Source: Ectobius pallidus
Taxonomy: Eukaryota; Arthropoda; Insecta; Blattodea; Ectobiidae
Length of the DNA stretch: 64,000 bases
Reading direction: 5' to 3'
NCBI GenBank assembly: GCA_964059195.1
Contig: CAXKWD010000003.1
Coordinates: forward strand, 197,494,174-197,558,173
In this document: in pieces, positions 34,470-45,200 of the stretch
Position numbering within the stretch: position 1 is the first letter of the stretch
How the letters are laid out: each line of letters starts with the position of its first letter
Program-made: the position numbers and the translations under genes
The notes under the pieces: generated by a model
What the model was told of the DNA's origin: nothing
Seen by the model: the letters and a program-made list of their open reading frames with translations, nothing else
Database searches by the model: none

Positions 34470-35912
34470 CTAGCTGAAAAGGCCCGGCGTCGCCCGGGCT
34501 TTGTATTTTGTAATTTGAAATTAACTTATGGAGCACTTTCGATGTTGAAACTCTAGGTCCTGATATAATAATGTATGTAGAATTCGAAATGAGGAAGAAC
34601 AACATATGGCACTCAGACTATTCCCTCAGAAAACGCTAGATATAGCTTTTTATGGTTCATAGAGGATGTCGAATGCTGCATTCCGTTGCTTCTACTCATC
34701 ATGCCTGGGAGGGGCTGAAATAAGAAGAAACATAAATTACATAAGATTGTATTGACTTGACGGAAAATTTTATTTCTCATTCTCATGTTACCATACAACC
34801 GTTTCGGAGCTGAAATAAAATAGAAATGCAGTATCACTTTCATACTTTCCTCCCCTAAAACCCGGGACATAATACACTGCGAGCATAGGACTCAAAATGT
34901 TCCATCCCATGCTTTTTTTTTTATATATTTTTTTTTTTTACTTAGCTACATATTTACAACCTGCGTTTTACCCTGAGGGTATATCGCAGGATATTTAGTC
35001 AAAAGAATACATAGTATTTACAAAATATTACATGTTGTCTGAGTTAGTGTTCTATGGAATTACATAAACTAATCATTTTAAATTTTTAAGGTAGTGTCTT
35101 GTAGATTTCATATATATACTTGATTGTTCGTGGAGATGAGATCACTTTTTGCAGAACTATGTTGGAAACTTTCATATAGGTGGTCTATGTTTATCCTGTA
35201 GTTTGCAGTGGAGTAGAAGATGTATGGCTGTTTGGTTGTCTTCAGAACATGGGCACTTCGGTGATGGTGTTTTCCCAATCCTATGCAGGTACTGTAGGAA
35301 TTTTCCGTGGTTTGAAAGGAATTGCGTGAGTATGAATGTATGCTTAGGGCCTATGATAAATCTTAACTAATAAAAAGCCTACAGCTATGGATAACTGACT
35401 ATTTACCGACTTCTCATATAGCATACTCACACACTTAAGTTGCTCCTGCAATACGACCTCTTATTCTACATCAAAATGTGAAGTGAGAAAATATTTCTTT
35501 TGTCGAGGGTAGAGAAAGTTATGTGACTGCATCACACTGTGCTTTATTTTCGTGTAATTCATTTTTCAGTAATTATTTTCGCCAATATATTACATGGAAT
35601 CATAATTCGTTAAAGTCCAGCATTAGGCTATATAGTTGCCAAGGCCCTATGTAATCACAGTAAACAATTCACTGTTGCCATGTGAACTGAACAACATTTC
35701 ATTTTTTTCAGTATAAAATTCTCAGAAATTATATAATTTTCAAGGGAAGGAGTATTTTGTTTGAATTTTAATGTTGACCGCTATACTTTCCGGGCTTAAC
35801 TGGGTATGTGTGCAAAATTCCGTGTAAATTGGTAAAGAAATGTAGATTTGTATAAGGAACAAACATACATACATACATACCCATAAACACACATTCGACT
35901 TTATATATTAGA
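34470..35912 (-). mobile_element. Helitron of a second family, containing a LINE fragment
   Basis: On the minus strand the 5' end is A|TCTAATATATAAAGTCG (35912) followed by a TATG-repeat stretch. The 3' end is a strong hairpin (GCCCGGGCGACGCCGGGCC) then TTTTCAGCTAG|T at 34470. Termini obey the Helitron rule but differ from the GCGAAGCCGCGGGC family elsewhere in the window. No helicase readable. A LINE 3' end occupies about 34909-35345. Confidence 0.8.
34909..35345 (-). pseudogene. LINE ORF2 3' end with poly-A (R1/TRAS-like zinc motif)
   Basis: The minus strand reads KCPCSEDNQTAIHLLLHC, a CxC...H...C motif at the ORF2 C-terminus of R1-clade-like LINEs. A 3' untranslated part and A-rich tail follow (T-rich at 34909-34941 on the plus strand). 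A related 3' end is at 55768-55925. 5'-truncated, inside the Helitron. Confidence 0.65.
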
Positions 35913-36074
35913 TAAAACATTCAAGATGAAAAAATAAGGATTAATAAGGATTAATGGTTCAAAACAGAGTGTTAAAAGGGGGTAACAGAAGTAAAAATGG
36001 AAAATAGAAACAATCGGTCCATATCAGGGCCAAAGGCTTAGATAGAATCCGTCGGGGCCTGTGGGATTGAAGCG
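35913..36074. other. Short spacer
   Basis: Probably the 3' untranslated part of the Penelope relic that follows on the minus strand. Confidence 0.3.
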
Positions 36075-36360
36075 TTATTTCTGTCGGAGGTAGCGCCTGA
36101 TAGTTCTTGATACAGCTTCAGGGATGGAGCCCAGGCTTTCTGTTGAAGATTCGGAATGGGAGTTGATATCAATTGCTTCTTTTATGACGCGGTCCCAGTA
36201 ATCTGTGGAACTGTGCATGATCGTAGTTCTGTCAGAAATGATTCTATGGTCATTCTCTATGGCGTGTTGTGCCACAGGGGATTTTTCTGTGTAGAATAAC
36301 AGCACATTTCGTTGGTGTTCCTGCAATCTCTTCTGTACCGTCCAAGAAACAGTTTGCTGA
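36075..36360 (-). pseudogene. Penelope-like GIY-YIG endonuclease relic
   Basis: The minus strand reads RLQEHQRN, then SPVAQHAIENDHRI and DYWDRVIKEAIDI. This is the second half of the GIY-YIG endonuclease domain characteristic of Penelope-like retroelements (R-x3-H, the H-x5-H helix region, and the conserved Glu in KEAIxI). The GIY and YIG strands themselves are missing or unreadable, as is the reverse transcriptase. A stop follows RRYLRQK. A dead 3' fragment. Confidence 0.75.
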
Positions 36361-36698
36361 TATCGGACAAAAACTTATATGGCTTGTTAATGGTTTCGCA
36401 CAAAGAAAATTAAAACTTGTAAACACCCCTCGCTTGAATCCACAATATTTAACAATTTTTCCAACTTTTGTGCATGGGAATTTACACTTCCGTGATGAAA
36501 CATTAAGGTAGGTATTGTTTTATTCTTTAATATTATCCAACGGCTCAGATGTTTGTGATAAAGATTGTTTTATAACTAAAGATTATCAATAACATGAAAA
36601 GTGTTATAACATCCGAGCGATAACTGAGACGAAACATGTTCCTACAACATTAGAAACAAAATTCTAAGATTTTAAATTTACAGAAAAATTATACTGAG
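36361..36698. other. No gene recognised
   Basis: Spacer between the Penelope relic and the minisatellite. Confidence 0.3.
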
Positions 36699-36985
36699 TT
36701 ATTTTGAGGCGAAAAATCTGCGAAGTAATATTTTTTAAAAAGTACACGAACTTAAATTTAAAGCAAAATATAGTCTATGACGAAGTAAAATTTGAAGCGA
36801 AAACCTACGAAGTTAAATTCCAAAGAAGTATTCACAAAGATAAATTTAAAGCAAAAAGTTTACTAAGATAAATTTAAAGCAAAAATATCTACGAAGTTCA
36901 ATTTAAAGCAAACAGTCTACCAAGATAATTTTTAAAATAAAAATCCACGAATAATTTAAATTTAACTCAAAAATCCACGAAGGTT
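36699..36985. repeat. Degenerate minisatellite, about 31-bp unit
   Basis: About nine diverged units with the pattern AATTTAAAGCAAAAA...TCTACGAAG. Clear by eye although no two units are identical. Confidence 0.75.
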
Positions 36986-39019
36986 AATTAAAAACGTAAC
37001 TGAACGAAATTCCTATATTATCAGATATTTCAGGTGTTTAGAACATGTACGATTTAAGATGATATGGAAAATCTATTTCTCCGTTCATGCATACTATATT
37101 ATTATGACTGTTTTAAATGTTCTCTATTATCCCTTAAATCTTATTTCTAGCCCAAGTGGTTATTGCCTTTTTCATGCAACTTACTGACATATTAAACACT
37201 CCTTTATTTTCTGGAGGAGGTGGTTCACTGGCTATACTACAGAGAATTTTAGGGCATTGTATTTCTAGACTGCAACAAAAGGAATAACAATGTGATGGAA
37301 TTAGCCAGACTTTGATGAAAGCCTTTTCTCCGCAGAATATTCCTTTGACATTGTTTGTTAAGCACGTCTTTGTAGCTACAAAGATAAAGAAAAGCATGTG
37401 CTAATGACTTGTGAAGAATATATAATTACTCGACGTTCCTGAGAGGAAGGTAGAATCCTATTAAAGCTGCCGTAAGATGCCTCTCTGTGTTAGCAAATTA
37501 AATTACTTCGAGAGATGACCGGCTATTAGCTGAGAAAGACATGGCTTCCTAGAAACATTGCCTGCCTCCAAAGACTAGTCCATTATTAGTGCTGTTATCT
37601 AGGAAATGGGGAAGGCCTCAGGACGCACGAGATCGCTTGCCTGCTCAGTAATTATATTTTCTCCAGCTCACCAAAGCCACCTATTAGCATTTCTACTGGA
37701 TTAATGCTACTGCTACAGAAAAGAGCGTTGTACATGTTACTCTTGGTGTCCAGTGCAGAAAAGATAATTTCGATGTAAGTAGGTGCACAAAAATTGTTGT
37801 TTCTTAAGAAGAAGTAAATCTTATATTGTTAGTAAACCCTTGTGAACATTTATCACAGGTAATTCCACGAGAGGTTACGAGTTCATCGATACATTTGTGA
37901 GAACGAAGTTGGAGTAAATTTATCTAGTGAAGTTCGTAATCTCGAGTAGGATATATTTACTAATCGAATTTCCATCCCCCCACCCCCAAAACCCCCGAAT
38001 CGTTGGTGTCACTGTGAACTCCATAGGGAGTACTCTAATTGATTCAAATAGGGGCAAGATATACATTTTTCAGAATTTCAATCCCCCCCCCCCCTTGGGC
38101 CAATTTTGCTCATTAACGAACTTCTCCGAACTATTGGGCCTAGAAATAAGATAATAAAATTTGGTTCAAATATCTTCAAAAAAATTTTGAACGGTCGGTG
38201 ATTTCGTACTTAGGGAGACATGAAACGTAAAGATATGGAAGAATTTTTCAAAAGTCATGACATGATATCGATTGCAATAGGAAAATTTTTCTTCGAAATC
38301 TACTTAATACACATTTTGAGGTCACCTGAATACAAATATACTATTTTCGTAAACATGTTTGTGTGTGTGAACAGCTGAAAATTGTATGAAAACAAAATTT
38401 TCTATTTGTGTCAGGTAACGTCTGAGGATGTGTCACGAAGATTGGCGACTCTTATTTTTAAGGGGACTTTACATGAAGAAATTTTTTTTTTCTTGCGATT
38501 TTCTCGAGAAGGGCTCTATAGACAATTTTTTTGTAGGGTCAGGGCGGCGTGGGACGCATAAACGTCCATAGAATGGGAGAGATTACAGAATTCAAATGGT
38601 GCGATATGTTTCGCATGCAATCTATCGATCGATTTTTGTTCAAAACATTCATAAATTGATGAGCTTTTTCTAGTATAAGAACCCGTAGAGCAATTCACGT
38701 ATATTTTACAACCCTGTTCCAGAATGCCGGGGGAAATTCTCATCTTTCTCCTCTGTTGTTGAGAACACCATAAATATTGCTGCCCACACCGTTTCGTTTG
38801 GCAGAAGTCCAGAGCTCTCCACCATTTTTCTGCAAAGTTATAATATTGAGTTAGGTGTGAATTTCTTATTAGGGTTTACATTAATAGGAGATAGGTTCCT
38901 GTTCCTGGTAGGCAACCTGCGATACACAAACATACATTACATAAACATTACACTGCAATGTATAAACACAATATCTTGTCATATTGTCAACACTGGTAGC
39001 CAGTAACTTTTCATCAGTA
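36986..39019. other. No gene recognised
   Basis: C-rich runs near 37976-37996 and 38081-38095 and AT-rich sequence. The minus-strand frame at 37134-37397 has IFCGEKAFIKVWLIP, resembling IFCGETIFVGLKLIP in the hAT-like element at 24340-25335. It may be a fragment of a related element, but no ends were found. Confidence 0.35.
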
Positions 39020-39021
39020 TA

Positions 39022-39144
39022 CAGGATGTATCAAATTAGTAGAACAAACCGAAACGGTTCAAAGTATACTATAGCAGAAGCAAAATAGTTCCTCTAAACA
39101 TGGGTCTACAGACAAGCCGTGTGCGAGATTTATTATTGAAGATG
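39022..39144 (+). mobile_element. Mariner-like element, left part, split by the LTR retrotransposon
   Basis: TA then CAGGATGTATCAAATTAG at 39020. Collinear with the inverse of 52680-52851 (shared AAACCGAAACGGTT, CCGTGTGCGA and TTTATTATTG). It continues after the LTR element at 50216 (GGTTATGAGCCGC). The two copies together show the uninterrupted target. Confidence 0.75.
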
Positions 39145-42100
39145 TGTGACGGGCTTTTCTTACTTTATGCTATAAAGTTCCTTAACTTCTTGGATTAAAT
39201 CTTCGCCAAAATTCTTCGCCAAAATCTGTGACGACTAATATGTGATTATTCTCAATCGTAGTATATAAGTTTACTGAACTCCTACAAAACAAGGTCACTC
39301 ATACACCTGTCGTGTCATCACAACACTGCCTGCATAGTCCACATTCCAACGTTCAGTACAACTACCTTTGACACCGGGTGATTGCAAACTTCCTACTCTC
39401 AGTCTACTTTCTCTCTCTTTTAACAATTTACCCAGTCTTGATAATATTGATGAAAATTTATATTAACGGGCGCCATCATCAATACGCTTCCTCTTTTCTT
39501 TTTGTTATGTATCAGCCCAGACACAAATTAAATTATAGATACACAGGCTATGTACCTACATGCCCCTCGACTAGCTTTTAAATTAACAGTGGAGACGGGA
39601 GTTGGGTTCGGATTTACCTTTCTTTTTTTTTATTCTGCTTCTTCTTTTTCTCCTTTTTCAATACTCACTACCAAAGTATATAACTTAGCCCAAAAACCAG
39701 CGACTCTCAAACCATTACAAGGATAAGGGTCAAAAATCTGAACTTCACGTTAATTTACTTTGCATAACAATAACCATAATTTATTTAATATATTATTTTT
39801 TTTCTTTTTTCAACAATAACAATCTTATATACAATAAATTACATTTACACTACATTAACCATTCAACACTTTTATTGGTAGGATAATATTTGATCATTCA
39901 AGGTTAGTATACCCAATTTTAACTATATAAGTACGTTCTCTGTTCAACAATAACAAATCCTTAATTAATTACTTTAATTTTCTTTCTTTGTTTTTCAGGT
40001 ATCTACTAGAACGTCTTGTATTATTCTTCTAATTTACTACTGACTTGTGTAGTCATTTACATTTGCAACTTCAGGATAGTTCAATATATATGTTATACTG
40101 GGTGTTTTTTTTTCTTGAATAAATAAAGGTTTTCAATTCATAATCCAGTCCTTACTCTACAGATTACACTCAATAATCCCACCTATGTCTCCTATATTAG
40201 TCTATTTGTCAGCTTAGTCCATGAAGAATTGTATTTAAAGATAGATAGAAAAGACAGTCTCACGAAGAAAGAAATAGAAGTTTAGGCCTATACCCACAGA
40301 GTGACTGTGGCGATAGACCACCGATACAGGAGCGACGTCTAGATCTTGAGTTACAAACAATCTGACTCCTCTCCTGCAACCGGGAAAATATTAATGGGCC
40401 GCAAACAAAAATAAAATTTTGTAAATCGATGTCAGAGGTCCCTGACACTCTCTCCTAGAGGCACGTGGGGCCGTTGTTCGCCTCCAACATCGATGGCTTT
40501 CACAATCTCTCATAAATTTCTTTTCTTTATATGTTACTGGTATAGGCCTTGTCTACTACCAGATTTTATTTGTTTGATTCGGGATACTTCCGGCGTTCCC
40601 TCACCTCCCCCTTACAATCTCTGGTACTTGCTAATAAACTACTTATCATCAGTACACTGCTCTCAATTACCTATTCTCCTCTTTCTAACCTAACCAATCA
40701 TTTGTTGTTATCTTTCAACTCACTCTCCTCTTTCTAACCTGACCAGTCATCAGCTATTATCTTTTAACCCCTTTCTTTCTTTAAGTAGAGCTCCCTTCAG
40801 CTTATACCATTGATTTAATTCACTCGGTGGTTATTCTAGTTTTCCTACTTCTTACGTTACTACTCTTTAGCATGGGCACCCAATCTTCTTTTGTCTCTAA
40901 ATTCCCTAGAATTCTAACTGAAACTAATTCACGCCCAGATTAGTAAGCTTCTCTATAACCCCTTTAGTGACTTCTACTTCTACCCTAACATGTAAATTTT
41001 CCAATGGTACACACCTAATGCACTACCACTCGTAGGCCTTCTTTTGCCCTTCAATCTTTCCACTTCTTATCCCCCTCTACCATGTTCCATACACCTTCGC
41101 TTGTAGATAAATCTCTATAAAAAAACATAACTTAACATTACAGGCCAGCATGAAATCTATTTATAGATAGTCACCCGTCACCTGAAAGAAACCCAAGTGG
41201 GAGGGGCCCTCGTAAGAAGTACTAAGCATGCCCCTTAATTACTTTTCTTCCTTACTCCCCTCGCGTCCTGTCTCAAAAATAACAAAGTTTCTATGAGCAT
41301 CACCAATTGCCCCTAGCTATGTATTCATTCGTGGAACAATCACCCATGAAACCCTAAAGTGAAGAGATCTATCTGTATCCTTCAGCGGTTGGGCTCTTGA
41401 CTGCTCTTTTATAATTAACTTAGACCAGAAATAGAAAGTAGTTGGATTACTGGATTTCATCACTTTACTTCTAGAATTCTCACTTCTATATTTCTATTCT
41501 ATTCTTCTATCATACCCTACGGCGTCTGATTGCCATACATGACTTAGAAACCATCCTTAAAAAAGGAATATCTCAGTTTTCTCACTCCTCAAACAATAAG
41601 AAAAAGTCTAGACTATTATACTCAACCAGTGATGTCCAACTTATCCTCCGATCCTGAGTTGTCTCCCATTACTTCCTGATGTCCATATCTGCTCTTATTC
41701 AGGGCGAGCAGTCACGACTCACTCTCACAGCTGATGTTCGCTGTAGCGGTGTCTCGTACTGGCCGACTTGGTGTGTTCTTCTGATTAATGACTATCTCCA
41801 TATAGTCGGGTCAAGGAAGTTCACAACCAGAATTTCCTTAGATGGAAGTCTGACACATCATCATGCCAGAACGTCGCTACCGCTGTCACCCATCCCAATC
41901 TCGTCTTCTCCCTTCTGCCTTTTCAACTTCTCTCACTCGTAGTCAGGCACGTACCCCCTACTGTCTTTTTGGGATCAGCTCTTCTCCCGTCGACTCACCG
42001 TCGGCGCATGCGCACTTCTCTTTTTTTCTGTAATTCAAAATAAATTCAGGGCAGTATCGATAGTCATAACAGGGTTCAATATCGATTAATCGAAGTCTCC

Positions 42101-42169
42101 CAAACCCTTCCTTTGTTTAGAAATGGTTTGCTATCGTCTATTATGCACGTAGCCATTCGCTACGTGACA
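39145..42169 (-). repeat. 3' LTR (element orientation), 3,025 bp
   Basis: Bounded by TGTGAC...GTGACA on the plus strand (TGTCAC...GTCACA in element sense). One difference from its partner was found: C at 40791 against T at 48837. It contains a short direct duplication (TCTCCTCTTTCTAACCT, about 40675 and 40724). Strongly pyrimidine-rich on the plus strand. Small ORFs in it recur in the other LTR and resemble no protein. Confidence 0.96.
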
Positions 42170-42183
42170 TTCTTCCCCCACTC
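42170..42183 (-). promoter_or_regulatory. Polypurine tract
   Basis: GAGTGGGGGAAGAA in element sense, ending exactly where the 3' LTR begins. It primes plus-strand DNA synthesis in LTR retrotransposons. Confidence 0.9.
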
Positions 42184-42257
42184 ACCATAAAAAAAATAAT
42201 GTTAACACTGTTCACATTTTTTTTTTTTTTGTTTAGTTTACCAGCCTTAAAGAATGT

Positions 42258-45200
42258 TTATCCAGGAACAAAGGGTTTCAAGTCTTTGACGTGCCACTTC
42301 CCCAACTTTTTACCAAAACGGTTTGTCAGTTCGTAGCTATTTTCACTGAACTTTTTCTTTATAATATAGGGCCCGACAAACTTTGCACTTAAACCTGCTG
42401 TATAAGCTTGTGAGGCATCACTTAATTTAAAGTTTCTTCTTAACACTAGATCTCCTGGACGAAATCTCATCTCTCTCCTCCGAAGATTATAATAATGACT
42501 CGAATTCTTATAGGCGGTTTCTAAGTTATGTCTAACCATTAAACGTACCGTTTTCAATTTATTGAGTCTCTCCACCCAAATTTTTGGAATTTCTTTATGA
42601 ATCGATTGGTTTTCCACCCTTTCAATCCTACTGATAATTTCAGGCTCCTTCCCATAATTTAGCATATAAGGAGTGCATCCAGTGGAACTATGCTTAGCCG
42701 TATTTATAGCAAAATTAAATTCTCTCAAATACACGTCCCAAACCGTTTGATCCTTTTGAATGTAACTAGAAATCATTGTTTTCAATACTCTATTGACTCT
42801 TTCTACTGGATTTCCTTGTGGCGAATATACAGGTAAATAACAAGGAGTTATATTAAAAGCTTTAGCTATCTCTCGCATTAATTTACTAGTGTATTGCGGT
42901 CCATTATCCATCAGCAAATATCCCGGAATTCCCCATTTAAGGATAATCAATTCATAAAATGCTTCCGTAACTGCTCTACTGGTTGCTTTCCTTAACGCTT
43001 TACATTCTACATACTTGGTAAAGGTGTCCTGAAATACAATCACATATCGGTTCCCTTTTTTGGAACGTGGGTAAGGTCCCAACAAATCTGTAGCTACAGT
43101 CATCCAAGGTTTCTCTTTCTGGTAAAAATGCATTGGTCCTGCTTGAGCCGTTTGTAACACCTTCTGTCTCTGACATATTTCACAAGCAGTAACATACTTA
43201 GCAACATCTCTAAACATTCCCGGCCAATAATACTTGTTTGCTATTCTAAAGAAAGTTTTAGCTATCCCCATATGTCCTGCAGTAGGTGCATCATGACATT
43301 CCTGCAATACTTTAATCCTAAAATCTTGCGGAATAACTAATTTCCACCTATTCACTGTTCCCTCTAAAGTTTGTTCTAACTGATCTAATCTTAAATGGTA
43401 CAACTTCTCATCTACGACCTTCCAATCTGGCCAAAATTTAGGTTTACTTTGTACTTGCTCCTTCCGCTTAACATACCAAGCATCTTGTATATTTTCCCAT
43501 TCCACTACTTCAGAGTTATCAGTCAACAAGAGGCAAAATTCTTCCTCTACCGTTTTCTCTTGAACTTTCCCTTCGTGTATTCTAGATAAAGCATCCGGAA
43601 CTTTTTGTAATCTACCAGGCCTATGTATTACTTCAAAATCATACTCCTGGAGCAATAAACTCCACCTAGCTAATCGTCCGGTCGGATTCTGTAATGTATT
43701 TAACCATTTCAGAGCAAAATGATCAGTATATACTTTAAAATGATAACCTTCCAAATAAGGACGAAACTTTTGAACTGCCCACAATATAGCTAACAATTCC
43801 TTCTCAACTATTGCCCACTTTTGCTCACCTACCGTTAAAGTTCTACTAGCATAAGCTATTACTTTTTCCTCTCCTTCCTCTCCTGTCTGAATTAATGCTG
43901 CTCCTAGTCCTGAAAAACTAGCGTCGGTCTGTAACACTAGGGGTTTAGTATAATCTGGACAAGTTAATATAGGACTACTAGATAATTTCGATTTTAATTC
44001 ATCAAAAGATTCCTGACATTCCTTAGTCCAACGCCATTTCTGATTCTTTTTCAGAAGTGCAGTGAGGGGCTTTACAACTTCAGAAAAAAATGGAATGAAT
44101 CGTCGGTACCAAGAAGCCAATCCTAAAAATGCTCGTACTTCCTTGACTTTTGTAGGGGCTGGATACTCAAGGATACACGAGATTTTATCTGAATCTACAG
44201 CAATTCCTAATGGAGTAATGATATGACCCAAATATTTTAATTCACTTCTACAAAATTTTGATTTTTCCCTATTAATTTTCAGGTTAGCTTTTCTTAATTT
44301 CTCTAAGACTTTTTCTAACAAGGACAAATGTTCTTCAAATGTCTCGCTAATAAGTACTATATCATCCAAATAACAAAAGCATTTCTCTCCTATCTCTTCT
44401 CTTAATATAGTATCAACTAATCTTTGAAACGAGGCTGGTGCGTTATGGATTCCAAAAGGCATAACTCGAAACTGATACAATCCTCTACCAGGTACGGTAA
44501 ATGCTGTTTTTTCTTTACTTGCTTCATCTAATGGAACTTGCCAATACCCATTTTTCAAATCTATTGTACTGATATACCTAGCATGTCGTAATTTACTCAA
44601 AACATGTTCAATGTATGGCAAAGGATAACTATCTCTTTTAGTACAATTGTTTACTTTTCTGAAATCTACGCAGAACCTCCATGTTCTATCTGGTTTCTTT
44701 ACCATAACTACCGGAGACGACCAAGGTGAATTTGAAGGCTCTATAACTTTTTCCAATAACATTTTATCTATTTCCGCGTGTATAACTTTTTCCAAAATGG
44801 GTGATACTGGATAATATCTTTGTTTTATAGGTTTTGCATCGCCTGTATCAATAACATGAGAAATCAGATCGGTAAGTCCAGTACACTGATCAAATTTCTG
44901 TAACTGATTTTCCAAAAACATATTCAATCTGTCCCTTTCCTGAGGTGTAGGTAAAGTAAGAATATTATGTAGTTGATCTTCTTCTTTTAAATCTATAGCC
45001 TTAACAAATTGAAAAATTTTTGCTGGTTCATCTTTGAAATACCAAGTCCCATCTTGCAAATCTACTACTAACCCAATTTGTTTCAAAACGTCCATGCCCA
45101 GAATCATATCTACTGCTAAATTTGGCATAATTTTACATTTTATCTGAAAAATCCTGTCCTGCAATTTCATCTCAAAAGTTCTCTCTCCTGTTATAGAACT

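Noticed and set aside
39378..41942. Small plus-strand ORFs repeated exactly at 47424-49988
   Set aside because: They recur only because the LTRs are near-identical, and no product is recognisable.
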